NCBI GenBank assembly: GCA_945829235.1
Contig: CALZUA010000012.1
Span: forward strand, 1-64,000
Origin: an uncultured Clostridia bacterium
GTDB lineage: Bacteria; Bacillota; Clostridia; Oscillospirales; Ruminococcaceae
Direction: 5' to 3'
DNA: 64,000 nt
This document shows positions 27,511-36,758 of the stretch, one piece after another. Both the position numbers and the translations under genes were made by a program. The first letter of the stretch is position 1; every line of letters starts with the position of its first letter. Below the pieces are notes generated by a model. The model searched no databases. It saw only the letters and a list, made by a program, of their open reading frames with translations, and was not told the origin of the DNA.

Positions 27511-27732
27511 ATGGATATTAAAGCTAAAGTTGACGAGGTTGTAAACAAGGTCAAGAGCGACCCCGGTTTTGCCGATAAGTTCAAGAACGAGCCGGTAAAG
27601 GCGGTTGAGGACGTAATCGGCGTGGATTTGCCCGATGATGTTATCAACAACGTTGTCGAAACCGTTAAGTCGAAAATAAACTTTGACGGCATCGCCAACA
27701 AACTCGGCGGACTTTTCGGTGGAAACAAGTAA
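27511..27732 (+). CDS. Small protein with NHLP/Nif11-leader-like sequence
   Basis: A 73-residue acidic helical protein with a good site (AGGAGG, 9 bases before ATG). The stretch KSDPGFADKFKNEPVKAVED, then IGVDLPDD, resembles the D-P-x-F...P...G-x-x-L-P pattern of nitrile-hydratase-like leaders of RiPP precursors. It ends GGLFGGNK. No modification enzyme is nearby, so it may only be a small cytoplasmic protein of a clostridial family. It is probably co-transcribed with MoxR-DUF58 and is closed by a strong terminator. Confidence 0.75.
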   Translation: MDIKAKVDEVVNKVKSDPGFADKFKNEPVKAVEDVIGVDLPDDVINNVVETVKSKINFDGIANKLGGLFGGNK

Positions 27733-27750
27733 TTCCAAAACCACATACAA

Positions 27751-27785
27751 AACCGCTCCCACGGATTTCCACGGGAGCGGTTTCA
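27751..27785 (+). terminator. Terminator after the MoxR-DUF58-small protein operon
   Basis: ACCGCTCCC / GGGAGCGGT stem around ACGGATTTCCAC, followed by TTTCATTATT. Confidence 0.85.
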
Positions 27786-27918
27786 TTATTATGAATATGC
27801 GGAATGGGGTTTGCGATTTTTTTTACGTTCGTCAAAAAAATTGGCAATGGTTATTTGCCGGATTTTAAGTCGGTTTGTAAACCATTAGTTTGAGAAATCG
27901 TCCTTTTTTATGATTTTA

Positions 27919-28040
27919 CGGCTTCGCCTTCAGTCCGCGGCTTCGCCTTCAGTCTGCGGCTTCGCCGCGAGTCGCGGGGCTTTGCCCCGCACCCCACAAG
28001 CCTTTTGAAAAAGGCTTGACCGAAAACTTTTTTTCGCTTC
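27919..28040. repeat. Dispersed multi-hairpin repeat (family 2), copy 1
   Basis: The 27786-28066 gap has no gene. It holds two partial repeats of CGGCTTCGCCTTCAGTC (from 27919), then hairpins GCGGC-ttc-GCCGC (27956-27968), GCGGGGC-ttt-GCCCCGC (27974-27990) and CAAGCCTTTT-ga-AAAAGGCTTG (27997-28018), then ACCGAAAACTTTTTTT. An inverted second copy lies at 59863-59945 with a compensating base-pair change in the middle hairpin. Confidence 0.85.
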
Positions 28041-28066
28041 GCGCGTGACTTTTTGAGTATGCGAAA

Positions 28067-29299
28067 TTATGCGTAAACGCTGTAAAGCGCGCCGCTGTTG
28101 TAAGCGTAAGCCGCGGTGCTGTTTGCCGTGTAACCCATCGCGCTTGCGCTGGTTGCAAGCGAGCTTATCTGGTCGGCTTTCTGGTTAACCTTGTCGATGT
28201 AGCTTCCGTTGAACGCGTAGCTCAAATCCTTTGCGGTGAGCTTTTCGGCGGCTTGCTCCGACAGCGAAAGTCTGCCGTCCTTGCCGATTTCAATCCCCGC
28301 CCGTTTCAGCGCGTATTTGTAGGAATTTGTCACGCTCTTGAGCGCGTTGCCCTTGTACTGAACCGACTGATTTTCGGAATTGTCCGTTTCATCGAGCAAC
28401 TTGTTGTACTTTTCGATAAAGCTTGTCGCGGTATCGGTGTAATCAACCGGCTTGAACGCCTTTTCGTCCGAACCGAGCGAGTTTGAGTAGCTCTTGACAG
28501 CGGTTGCCGCTTCCTTGACAGCCGAGGTAAGCTCTTTCAGAGAGCCGCTTTTTTCGGTTGACGAGGAGCTTCCGCTCTCGGTGGTTTTTCCAACGGACTG
28601 CTTGGTGAAAATGCCCATACCGCCGGACGCTTCGTTGATTTCGCGCGCTCTGCGGATAACGGTATCCGCGAAGCCGCCTTTTCCGAACGTTGACTTTACG
28701 TCAATCATATCAACCTTTGACAAATCGCTTTGCAATGTGAGCTTGTTGTCCGAGCCGAGCGTAATTCCCGCACGGCTGAGCGCGTTTGAATAAACCTTCG
28801 CGTTGTTCACCGCTAGAACGCCCTTTTTCAGCACGGTTGTGTTGTCGGAGTTGCCGATTTTATCGATGAACGAGTTATAGTTATCGACAAAATTCTGCGC
28901 GTAGGACTTGTATTCGTCGATGTTGAAATCCTCAGATTTGCCGTACTTGAACTTGTCGGCATAGCTTCTGATAGCCTCAGCCGAGCCGCCGACATTCGCG
29001 GAGGCAGTCTTTACCGCCTGCGGGGACGCAATATCCGAGCTTTCGGAGTCGTCCTTGATGTTGTAGATGTTCTTGTACAGGTTGGAAAACTGCGTGCGGA
29101 ACTCATCGCTCTTGTTTTTGAGAGCCTTGCTGTCGAGCAACTTGTTGAGCGCGTCCGTTGAACCCGATTTCTTAATCGAGTTTACGTTAAACTTGCCCGT
29201 GGTTGTATAAGAATTATACAGATTGTTAAGCTCCGAGCCGTAATTCGTCATCAGCTTTGCCGCGTTAAACTGCATTCTTGCCTGATATCCAACTGTCAT
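28067..29299 (-). CDS. Hypothetical protein with two copies of a FliD-like segment
   Basis: A 410-residue protein, S/N/K rich, no signal peptide. Two segments of about 90 residues are related: the first ends YSNALSRAGITLGSDNKLTL (about 170-190), the second YKYALKRAGIEIGKDGRLSL (about 335-355). The pattern AGI-x-x-G-x-D-x-x-L-x-L recalls the end of flagellar cap and filament proteins (FliD type), but I cannot assign it. A Ser-rich linker (about 250-260) separates the halves. The start MTVGYQ at 29299 has GAGAGGTG six bases upstream, which rules out the in-frame ATG at 29308. Confidence 0.8.
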   Translation of the reverse strand: MTVGYQARMQFNAAKLMTNYGSELNNLYNSYTTTGKFNVNSIKKSGSTDALNKLLDSKALKNKSDEFRTQFSNLYKNIYNIKDDSESSDIASPQAVKTASANVGGSAEAIRSYADKFKYGKSEDFNIDEYKSYAQNFVDNYNSFIDKIGNSDNTTVLKKGVLAVNNAKVYSNALSRAGITLGSDNKLTLQSDLSKVDMIDVKSTFGKGGFADTVIRRAREINEASGGMGIFTKQSVGKTTESGSSSSTEKSGSLKELTSAVKEAATAVKSYSNSLGSDEKAFKPVDYTDTATSFIEKYNKLLDETDNSENQSVQYKGNALKSVTNSYKYALKRAGIEIGKDGRLSLSEQAAEKLTAKDLSYAFNGSYIDKVNQKADQISSLATSASAMGYTANSTAAYAYNSGALYSVYA

Positions 29300-29352
29300 A
29301 AAAATCACCTCTCAAAAATTTTTGACGATTGAAAGCAGTCGCCTTCAACCAA

Positions 29353-29793
29353 TTAAAACGGAAAACCGGATAAATCCTCCGCCTTGAATTTTTCCCCATC
29401 GGAAACCTTAACGTATGTGAAATTGTCCGAGCCTTCTGCTATATAACTAAGCGTATCCCCGTTCACTTTAAAGCGGAATTTTCTCGAGTTTCCGATTAAA
29501 TTTGCGTTTTCCGTAAGAATCAGCGTATCGCCGTCCAGCGACCAGCTTCCATAACCGACATAGCTACTGAACATTCCCTCGTAATAGGTAAAACTGCCGT
29601 CATTGTACAGCTTTATCCCGAATTTGTCGGGAAATCCGTCTTTTTCACAAACAAAGCCTTTATCGCAAACACCGTTTGAACAAACATCGTTTGAGCAAAC
29701 ATCGTTTGATGAAACCGTTCCCGCGCACCCTGTCAGAGTAAAAGTCAACAGCATAACGACAGCAACCGCCGCCGATAATTTACGAAACAACAC
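29353..29793 (-). CDS. Putative lipoprotein with Cys-containing pentapeptide repeats
   Basis: A 146-residue protein with a lipoprotein signal peptide: a basic start, a hydrophobic stretch and the lipobox LTGC at about residue 23. Right after the lipid anchor come three SN-D/G-VC pentapeptides encoded by a 15-bp repeat, then CDKGFVCEKDGF, giving five closely spaced cysteines in addition to the lipidated one. The rest is strand-rich (GSFTYYEG, GSWSLDGDTLILTE), compatible with a small beta-barrel or lipocalin-like fold. Function unknown. Confidence 0.8.
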   Translation of the reverse strand: MLFRKLSAAVAVVMLLTFTLTGCAGTVSSNDVCSNDVCSNGVCDKGFVCEKDGFPDKFGIKLYNDGSFTYYEGMFSSYVGYGSWSLDGDTLILTENANLIGNSRKFRFKVNGDTLSYIAEGSDNFTYVKVSDGEKFKAEDLSGFPF

Positions 29794-29816
29794 AAACCTG
29801 CTCCTTTTGTATCGCG

Positions 29817-30473
29817 TTAAACCGCGCCGTATTTCTCGCGGTATTCCTTCATTGCGGGAACGTATTCCTTGCCGGGAATAATTCCGTTTTCGAGCGCCTC
29901 GATGATGTCGTTGATGTTGACAATCGAGAACACTTTCACGCCGAACTCATCGAAAGCCGCCGAAACCGCGGATTTGTCGGAGTCGAGCGACTTTTCCATA
30001 CGGTCAACAGTGATAATCATACCCTCGATATTGATTTTAGCCGCGCCCGTGAGCTTGGGCAGAACCTCGCGCAGAGCCTTTCCCGAGGTCATAACGTCCT
30101 CGATGATGACAACCTTGTCGCCGTCCGCGAGACTTTTTCCTACGAACATACCGCCCTCACCGTGGTCCTTGACCTCCTTGCGGTCGAAGCAGTAGTTTAC
30201 GTCCATACCGAACTTGTTGTACAGCGCGCAACAAGCCGCAACCGACAGCGGAATTCCCTTATAAGCCGGACCGAAAAGCACATCGGGCTTCAGTCCGTGC
30301 TCGTTTATGCACTCAGCGTAATACTCGCCGAGCTTTGCGAGCTGTGCGCCCGTCTTATAGTTTCCGCAGTTTATGAAATAAGGCGCCTGTCTGCCGCTTT
30401 TCAGCGTGAAATTGCCGAAAGTGAGCACGCCGCTCTCCGTCATAAATTTGATAAAACTCTCTTTGTAAGTCAT
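29817..30473 (-). CDS. pyrE: Orotate phosphoribosyltransferase
   Basis: A 218-residue type I phosphoribosyltransferase making OMP from orotate and PRPP in pyrimidine synthesis. FTLKSGRQAPYFINCGNY binds orotate, FDRKEVKDHGEGG is the mobile catalytic loop, and VVIIEDVMTSGKALRE is the PRPP motif. The start MTYKES has AGGAAG nine bases upstream; the ATG three codons earlier would sit inside that spacing. It stands apart from other pyr genes. No attenuator or PyrR site was recognised. Confidence 0.95.
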   Translation of the reverse strand: MTYKESFIKFMTESGVLTFGNFTLKSGRQAPYFINCGNYKTGAQLAKLGEYYAECINEHGLKPDVLFGPAYKGIPLSVAACCALYNKFGMDVNYCFDRKEVKDHGEGGMFVGKSLADGDKVVIIEDVMTSGKALREVLPKLTGAAKINIEGMIITVDRMEKSLDSDKSAVSAAFDEFGVKVFSIVNINDIIEALENGIIPGKEYVPAMKEYREKYGAV

Positions 30474-30667
30474 AAAAATCATCTTCCTATCTCTAAAGAT
30501 ATTTATACATTTTCATTATAGCACCCGTTTTGGATTTTTGCAAGAGCTTTTGAAAAAATTCGGCAATATTAACGGAAATTTCCGACATTTTTCATAAGTT
30601 CTATTCGTTTTAATCAGAAATTTGCAAAAATATTTTCAATTTTTATGGAATTTGCACGGTATCGCCC

Positions 30668-30696
30668 TTGACAATCGTGTTAAATTGTAGTAAAAT
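30668..30696 (+). promoter_or_regulatory. Sigma-A promoter upstream of rny leader
   Basis: TTGACA (30668-30673), 17-bp spacer, TAAAAT (30691-30696): a near-consensus promoter 470 bp before the rny start. Confidence 0.85.
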
Positions 30697-30703
30697 ATAT
30701 ATA

Positions 30704-31165
30704 GGTTGTTTTTTTGGAAACGGTCTTGGTTGACAGGAACCGAAAAAATTGCCTCTGACGTTAATAACGTAATGGTTTTATATAACGTTGTGGCGGCTGA
30801 ATGTACGATTTACGGAGAAATCCTTTAAACTACATTTCTATCCTTTTTCGCGGTTTATCCGCTTTAGGGGAAAGACTTTCCAGTGGATTTGTTGTGTGAT
30901 TTCAACAAATTTTCCCGATATATTTCAGCGTCTTTCCCAAAATAATAAAAAGATAAAAATAGTTATCGGGAGGTATTCGGAGCGGCTTGAATTAAATCAG
31001 TATCTGCGGGCTTGACGGGTGTGTTTTGCCTGCGGGGAGGTTTTGTGCGTTTTGATTTTGGCACAAGCCGCGTTTTTTCCAACAATTGTATATTTTTCCG
31101 CCGAAATTCAAGGCGCAAAGCTCCGTCAAGGCTTTGCCCATTAAATTGAGGAGGGGAAAACGACA
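30704..31165 (+). ncRNA. Long structured leader or independent ncRNA before rny
   Basis: No convincing gene lies between the promoter at 30668 and rny. Local hairpins are seen (CGCGGtttatCCGC near 30862, the ACGTtaatAACGT palindrome near 30760). A candidate terminator is formed by CGGGCTTG (near 31006) and CAAGCCGCG followed by TTTTTT (ending about 31081). A short frame at 30788-31015 has no ribosome site. I could not match it to RNase P RNA, tmRNA, SRP RNA or a known riboswitch. Confidence 0.4.
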
Positions 31166-32770
31166 ATGCAAGTCGAACTGTTTGTCGCTTTGCTGATTGG
31201 CTTGGCGGCATTGGTTGTCGGCGCGGTCGCGAGCGGATACATCTGCTTTAAAAAAGGTATAAAGCACCGCATCAAAACCGCCGAAGCGCAGTTCGAGTCC
31301 GCCGAAAAGGAGTCCGCGAGGATTATCCAGGAAGCCGGCGAGAAAGCGGAAGCTATGAAAAAGACCGCGCTCGTTGAGGCAAAGGACGAGATTTACGCGC
31401 TGAGAACCGACGCAGAAAAGGAAATCAACAGGCTCAAGGCAGACACCGAGAAAGAGCTGAAAGAGCGCAGAGGCGAGGTTTCACGCTCCGAGCGCAGAAT
31501 TGCTCAAAAGGAAGAAAACCTTGACAAGAAAACGGACAAGATGGAGAAGCTCGAAGAACAGCTCCATCAGAAACACAAGAAAGCCGATGAGAAAATCGCC
31601 GAGGCTGAACAGCTCAAGTCCAGCCAGATGGATATTCTCGAGAAAATTTCAGGCTTTACCGTGGAGCAGGCAAAGGAACATTTGCTTGATATGCTCGACA
31701 CCGAGCTTAATCACGAAAAGGCTCTGAAAATCTCGGCTTACGAGCAGAAGCTCAAGGACGAGTGCGATGAAAAGGCGAGGGAGTACATATCCCTTGCAAT
31801 TTCAAGACTTGCCGCGGATACGGTATCCGAGTCGGCGGTTTCGGTTGTTGCCATTCCGAACGACGAGATGAAGGGACGTATCATCGGGCGCGAGGGAAGA
31901 AATATCAGAGCGCTTGAAACGCTCACGGGCGTTGATTTGATTATCGACGATACTCCCGAGGCAATCACGCTGTCCTGCTTCGACCAAGTGAGAAGAGAAA
32001 TCGCGAGAATTGCTCTCGAGCGGCTTATTCAGGACGGCAGAATTCACCCGGCAAGAATTGAAGAAACCGTTGACAAAGCGCGCAAGGAGGTTGAACTCCG
32101 CATTAAGCAGGAGGGTCAGAGAGCCGTTCTTGAAACCAACGTTAACGGTCTTAACCACGAGCTGGTACGCCTTATCGGTCGCTTGAAGTACAGAACTTCG
32201 TTCAGACAGAACGTTCTCAACCACTCGATTGAGGTTGCACATCTTGCGGGAATTATGGCGAGCGAGCTTGGCGTTGACGCGGCTCTTGCGAGAAGAGCGG
32301 GACTGCTCCACGATATCGGAAAGGCGCTCGACCACGAGATTGAGGGCTCGCACGTTCAAATCGGTGTTGATGTCTGCAAGAAGTACAAGGAAAGCCCCGA
32401 GGTTATCCACGCTATCGAGGCGCACCACGGCGACGTTGAATGTCGCACGGTTATCGCTTGTCTTGTTCAGGCGGCGGACGCAATCAGCGCGGCAAGACCT
32501 GCGGCGCGTTCCGAGAACTACGAGAACTACATCAAGCGTCTCGAAAAGCTCGAGGAAATCTGCAATTCTTACAGCGGTGTTGAGAAGTCGTTTGCTATTC
32601 AGGCGGGACGCGAGGTTCGCATTATGGTCAAGCCCGAGCAGATTAACGATGACGATATGAAGGTTTTGGCAAGAAATATTGCCAAGAGAATTGAAGCCGA
32701 GATGGATTATCCCGGACAGATTAAGGTTAATCTTATCCGCGAGAGCAGAACGGTTGATTACGCAAAATAA
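31166..32770 (+). CDS. rny: Ribonuclease Y
   Basis: A 534-residue membrane-anchored endoribonuclease that initiates mRNA decay. One N-terminal membrane helix (about 5-28), a long charged coiled coil (about 30-190), a KH domain ([20 protein letters not shown]), then an HD domain with [17 protein letters not shown] and the metal-binding [12 protein letters not shown], and EAHHGDVE further on. Length and order fit the family exactly. RBS GAGGAGGGG. The usual neighbour recA is absent. Confidence 0.97.
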   Translation: MQVELFVALLIGLAALVVGAVASGYICFKKGIKHRIKTAEAQFESAEKESARIIQEAGEKAEAMKKTALVEAKDEIYALRTDAEKEINRLKADTEKELKERRGEVSRSERRIAQKEENLDKKTDKMEKLEEQLHQKHKKADEKIAEAEQLKSSQMDILEKISGFTVEQAKEHLLDMLDTELNHEKALKISAYEQKLKDECDEKAREYISLAISRLAADTVSESAVSVVAIPNDEMKGRIIGREGRNIRALETLTGVDLIIDDTPEAITLSCFDQVRREIARIALERLIQDGRIHPARIEETVDKARKEVELRIKQEGQRAVLETNVNGLNHELVRLIGRLKYRTSFRQNVLNHSIEVAHLAGIMASELGVDAALARRAGLLHDIGKALDHEIEGSHVQIGVDVCKKYKESPEVIHAIEAHHGDVECRTVIACLVQAADAISAARPAARSENYENYIKRLEKLEEICNSYSGVEKSFAIQAGREVRIMVKPEQINDDDMKVLARNIAKRIEAEMDYPGQIKVNLIRESRTVDYAK

Positions 32771-32779
32771 TGAAGCTCT

Positions 32780-32820
32780 ACGGCGAGAAAGGGAAAATCA
32801 CTCTTTCCCGCCGTGCTTTA
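32780..32820 (+). terminator. Hairpin after rny
   Basis: ACGGCG-A-GAAAG paired with CTTTC-C-CGCCGT (11 of 12 pairs), followed by a weak GCTTTAT tail. Confidence 0.6.
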
Positions 32821-32874
32821 TAATAATTTTACGGCATTTTTCAGCAAATTTTGCATTTCAAAGGAGAAATCAGC

Positions 32875-34797
32875 ATGATTACTTTCGACGCCTCGAAATG
32901 TGTTGCCTGTAACAACTGCGTGAGGGTTTGCCCGTCGGTTGAGGCAAACACGGTTGAACACGACGAAACCGGCAAAACCATCTTCAACATCAACCCCGAC
33001 AAGTGCATTCGCTGCGGGGCGTGCGTCAAGGTTTGCTCTCATCACGCGCGCAGTTACGATGATGACACCGAGCGTTTCTGGGCGGATTTGAAGAAGGGCG
33101 TGAAAATTGTCGGGATTTGCGCGCCGGCGGTCAAGGTTTCGTTTGACGGCTGCTGGAGAGGCGTGCTCGAGTATATACAAAAAAGCGGCGTTGAAAAGAT
33201 TTACGATGTGTCCTTTGGCGCGGATATCTGCACTTGGGCGCATATCCGTTACCTCGAAAAACACCCCGGCGAGAAGCTGATTTCGCAGCCCTGCCCCGCG
33301 ATTGTGAATTACATAAGAAAATTCTGTCAGGAGTCGCTTAAGCACCTCTCCCCTGTTCAGTCGCCGATGCTCTGCACCGCGGTTTATCTGAAAAAATATC
33401 TCGGCGAAACCGCGAAAATTGTCGCATTTTCGCCGTGTATTGCGAAGCGTGACGAGTTCATCGAAACGGGAATTATCGACTACAACGTGACCTTCGAGCG
33501 CTTGGGCGAGCTGTTGAAGCGAAACGGCGTGGATTTTGACAAGCTGATGAAAACGCGCTCGAATTTCGAGTTTGCGGGCGCGGGCGGACAAATGGGCGCG
33601 GTTTATCCACGTCCGGGCGGGTTGAAGGCTTGCTTGGAGCTGGAAAATCCTCACCTCAACATCATCACCTCCGAGGGAACGGACTCGGTTTACAAAAACC
33701 TCTCGCTTTACTCAAAGGTCGGCGAGCGCGACTTGCCCGATGTTTTTGACGTGCTTTCGTGCGACAAGGGTTGCGGAAGCGGTCCCGCTATCGGCAAGCA
33801 GATGTCGATTTACCGAATGAGCGGTATTATGAACGGTATCGAGAAATACAACCGCACAAAGCGCGTTAAATTCGACAGAAAACACCGCGACAAGCAGTTT
33901 TTGCAGTTCGACAAGCTGTTGAAGCTCGAGGATTTTGTGCGGAAGTACCAGCCCGACGATATCACGGAAATCAGCGTAACGGACGAGCAGGTTGACGAAA
34001 TGCTCACGAAAATGGGCAAGCACACCGACACCGAGCGCAACTATAACTGCCACTCGTGCGGCTTTGCGACTTGTCGGGATATGGCGACCGCGATTTTGAA
34101 GGGAGTTTCGGACGTTTCCTCGTGCCGACAGTATATGCAACTCCAAGCCGACAACCACCGCCGCCACATCGAAGAAGCGAACAGCTCGATTGCCGAGGTT
34201 ACGGGCGAGCTGAAGCAGGTTGTCGCAAATCTCACCGAGAATATCGGCGAGGTCAAGACCGCCGCGGGACATATCTCCGAGCTTAATTCCACGAACTTCG
34301 ACCAGATTTCGGGGCTGTCGGACATTCTCGGCGAGCTTTTGAAGCTGAACGAGAACATCAACGACGCAATTCAGTCGATAAACGAGAGTGTTGCGGGCTT
34401 CTCGGAAACCACGCAGAATGTAAGCGAAATTGCGCGTAAAATCAACATTCTGTCGATTAACGCAAGCATTGAAGCGGCGCGCGCGGGCGAAGCGGGCAAA
34501 GGCTTCGCGGTTGTCGCGCACGAGGTCGGAAACCTCGCGGGACACTCGCAGACTGCTGTTACCGAGGCGGAGCAGAGCAACCAGATGGTTTTCGGCGACA
34601 TCAACACGGTGAACACAATCCTGAAAACGGTCACCGAGAAGATGGATGAAATCCGTCAGATGATGACGCGCGTCAGCGACAACATCACCACAACTCTCGA
34701 CAAGGGCAACGACATCAACAACTCGATGAGCAAGGTTGCCGACATCAACAACCGCGTCGAAGGGCTTGTTTCAAAGGTTGAGAGCCTGCTCGACTAA
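32875..34797 (+). CDS. Sensory [FeFe]-hydrogenase-like/chemoreceptor fusion protein
   Basis: A 640-residue soluble protein with four modules. (1) Two [4Fe-4S] ferredoxin motifs, Cys9/12/15/19 and Cys44/47/50/54. (2) An [FeFe]-hydrogenase H-cluster domain: QPCPAIV (about Cys140), [10 protein letters not shown] (about Cys188) and SCDKGC (about Cys296 and 300), so all four cluster-ligating cysteines are kept, but the proton-relay cysteine before the first is proline. (3) A small Fe-S domain [11 protein letters not shown] (about 390). (4) A methyl-accepting signalling domain with the conserved tip [19 protein letters not shown] (about 525-545). No membrane segment. The likely role is sensing H2 or redox state and signalling to CheA-CheW (19264-21897). 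The start at 32875 follows AAAGGAG; the TTG start at 32851 is rejected. Confidence 0.88.
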   Translation: MITFDASKCVACNNCVRVCPSVEANTVEHDETGKTIFNINPDKCIRCGACVKVCSHHARSYDDDTERFWADLKKGVKIVGICAPAVKVSFDGCWRGVLEYIQKSGVEKIYDVSFGADICTWAHIRYLEKHPGEKLISQPCPAIVNYIRKFCQESLKHLSPVQSPMLCTAVYLKKYLGETAKIVAFSPCIAKRDEFIETGIIDYNVTFERLGELLKRNGVDFDKLMKTRSNFEFAGAGGQMGAVYPRPGGLKACLELENPHLNIITSEGTDSVYKNLSLYSKVGERDLPDVFDVLSCDKGCGSGPAIGKQMSIYRMSGIMNGIEKYNRTKRVKFDRKHRDKQFLQFDKLLKLEDFVRKYQPDDITEISVTDEQVDEMLTKMGKHTDTERNYNCHSCGFATCRDMATAILKGVSDVSSCRQYMQLQADNHRRHIEEANSSIAEVTGELKQVVANLTENIGEVKTAAGHISELNSTNFDQISGLSDILGELLKLNENINDAIQSINESVAGFSETTQNVSEIARKINILSINASIEAARAGEAGKGFAVVAHEVGNLAGHSQTAVTEAEQSNQMVFGDINTVNTILKTVTEKMDEIRQMMTRVSDNITTTLDKGNDINNSMSKVADINNRVEGLVSKVESLLD

Positions 34798-34818
34798 CGT
34801 TTGCGGCTTGTAAAAAAT

Positions 34819-34851
34819 AACAGCTCGGCTTTTTCACCGAGCTGTTTTTTT
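34819..34851. terminator. Bidirectional terminator between convergent genes
   Basis: AACAGCTCGG / CCGAGCTGTT stem with CTTTTTCA loop, T7 on the plus side and a T-rich run on the minus side. The stop codon of the TerB-like gene lies within the hairpin loop and arm. Confidence 0.88.
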
Positions 34852-36744
34852 GATATTTTCGAGATAATCGGGGATAATCTCGCCGTTTTCGATAACGATA
34901 TCCAGCACAAAATCCATCGCTTTGTTGTTTATCTCCTCGAAAACAGTTTCGGGAAGCAACCCTTTTTCGCGGCAAATCGCGTCGGCGTTTTTCCCGTCAC
35001 ACATCTCCGCGAGAATTTCACGCTCGTCTTTGGTTAAACTCGCAAAAAATCCGCGCCATTCCTCGGGCAAATCCTCGGGGAGGTTACCGAGCTGTTCATC
35101 GTGCAACCTCTCGGGCAAATCCTCGGACAACCTCGCGCACTCGGATATCTTCTCATCAAATTCCTCATCGGAAATCCTCTCGGAGAGCCGCTCGAGGTAA
35201 TCCTCGCCAACCGTTTCCTCGACAATGAGCTTTTTCGCGGTTTCCTCGGATTTTTCGCGGATTTCCTGCAATTTTGTGATGTCGATTGAGATATCTTTTT
35301 TGGCGTATTGCACAAAATCCTCGGACTTTTTCGGGGATTTTTTCTGCGGGAAAATGCCGTTTTTTCGGCAAAATTCATCGACAGCGGCTTGAATTACCCG
35401 CGAAAATTCCTCGTCCTTGACGGCATTTAAGAGCTTCTCGCGGTTTATAAAATCGTTCTCGAGCATACTTATATTCGGGACAATTTTCCGCTTAAAGCCT
35501 GTGTTTACACGAAGCCGCGCCTCGATGCTCTTGAGAATGTACCCGATAAAACCACGTTGCGGCGTGAACGTAAAGCACTCGCGTACCGGCTCGCCGCGCC
35601 TTATGGAGTACTGCTCGAACGCGCTGATTTTTACCGCGTGAAAACCGTCCGCGCGGTCTAGGTTTACGAGCGCGCCCTCAAACGGCTTCCACGAGAAATC
35701 CTTTTTCATCTGCCCGCCCAAAAGCGTACACAAATCAAGTTCCTTTTCCGTGAAATAACGGTCGAGCGCCTTTAAAACAAACTCCGTTGCGCCGTTCAGA
35801 AGCGGCTTTGTTTCCTCGGAGAAAAAACTGCTTTTTATAATATTGTAGGCGGAGTTGACTGCGAGAAAAGCCAGCTTGTTCTGAAAATTTTTGTTTGAAA
35901 TCTCCTCGCAGGCAAGCTCATCGGGGGTTTTTTTCGGTGATTTCAGAAAAACGTTTATATCGGGATACGCATTTGAGATATCGTTATACGCGTAGAAATC
36001 CTTCAGCCAGCGCGGCATCAGCTTATTGAGATAATTTGCGAACGAACAGTAGCTCCACAGGTCAATCAGCTTCGCGAAAGCGTCCTCGGAGGACGAAACG
36101 CCGATTTTGTTGAGCAACTCGTAGGCGTACAAAAGGACGTAGGGCTTGTCGGTTTCGCGGAAAATGCCGCGGCGCGCATCGGTGCGCCAAGTAAAATATG
36201 TTCGTAGCTGAGAGATGGACATTGCCGCGTACATCGGCGTTGGGATAGCGCAGAACGCGGTTCGCGGGAAATCATCGGTTACGTCCGCCATAAAATCGCC
36301 CTGAAAAACAAACGTAACCTCCGCGCAACGCTGGACGATATAGCCGTTGTAGGTCATCTCACGCAACTTTCGCATCTCGCCGATTTTCTCCACCAACTGA
36401 ATTTCACGCTCGGTGAGGTTGTCGGGCAGGCTCTCGTGCGGATAGGCGATTTCATCGGGAGTAAGCGTCTGCGGCTTCACGGGAACGCTCTTTTCGGCGG
36501 CTCTCGGCGCGGGGATTTTCTCGGGTTTCGGGTAATTTTCGGTGTTCTCGGCAATCGTTTTCGCTTCATTTACGACCTCTTGGATTTTCCGCCGAATTTC
36601 CCGCTGAACAGTTTTCTCCGCTTCATCAAGAACGGTTTTCACGGCAGTTTTGGCGGTTCGCTTCGCCATTTTTTCGGCAATTTTCTTGATTTCATCAAGA
36701 CTTTTCCCGCTGGTATCGATAAACTTCTTGAAATAATCGGACAT
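34834..36744 (-). CDS. TerB-type (TerB_N/TerB_C) domain protein
   Basis: A 636-residue soluble protein. After a charged N-terminal helix region (about 1-70) comes a TerB_N-like domain with SISQLRTYFTWRTDARRG and YVLLYAYELLNKIG. A middle domain has PYVLLYAYELLN-flanking helices, and the acidic C-terminal half (E/D/L rich, repeated SEDLPERL-like segments) ends in a helix-turn-helix-like DAICREKGLLPETVFEEI. TerB modules occur in tellurite-resistance and stress or phage-defence contexts. It starts 14 bp after the Abi gene stop, so the two form an operon. The family call is by motif memory, the function inferred. Confidence 0.7.
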   Translation of the reverse strand: MSDYFKKFIDTSGKSLDEIKKIAEKMAKRTAKTAVKTVLDEAEKTVQREIRRKIQEVVNEAKTIAENTENYPKPEKIPAPRAAEKSVPVKPQTLTPDEIAYPHESLPDNLTEREIQLVEKIGEMRKLREMTYNGYIVQRCAEVTFVFQGDFMADVTDDFPRTAFCAIPTPMYAAMSISQLRTYFTWRTDARRGIFRETDKPYVLLYAYELLNKIGVSSSEDAFAKLIDLWSYCSFANYLNKLMPRWLKDFYAYNDISNAYPDINVFLKSPKKTPDELACEEISNKNFQNKLAFLAVNSAYNIIKSSFFSEETKPLLNGATEFVLKALDRYFTEKELDLCTLLGGQMKKDFSWKPFEGALVNLDRADGFHAVKISAFEQYSIRRGEPVRECFTFTPQRGFIGYILKSIEARLRVNTGFKRKIVPNISMLENDFINREKLLNAVKDEEFSRVIQAAVDEFCRKNGIFPQKKSPKKSEDFVQYAKKDISIDITKLQEIREKSEETAKKLIVEETVGEDYLERLSERISDEEFDEKISECARLSEDLPERLHDEQLGNLPEDLPEEWRGFFASLTKDEREILAEMCDGKNADAICREKGLLPETVFEEINNKAMDFVLDIVIENGEIIPDYLENIKKTAR

Positions 36745-36758
36745 AGAAAGCCCCCATT

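Noticed and set aside
30788-31015. 75-codon plus-strand frame before rny
   Set aside because: No ribosome site, unusual composition, ends inside the candidate terminator.
30697-31165. RNase P RNA, tmRNA or SRP RNA before rny
   Set aside because: None of the diagnostic sequences (GAGGAAAGTCC, tmRNA ends, SRP tetraloop region) is present.
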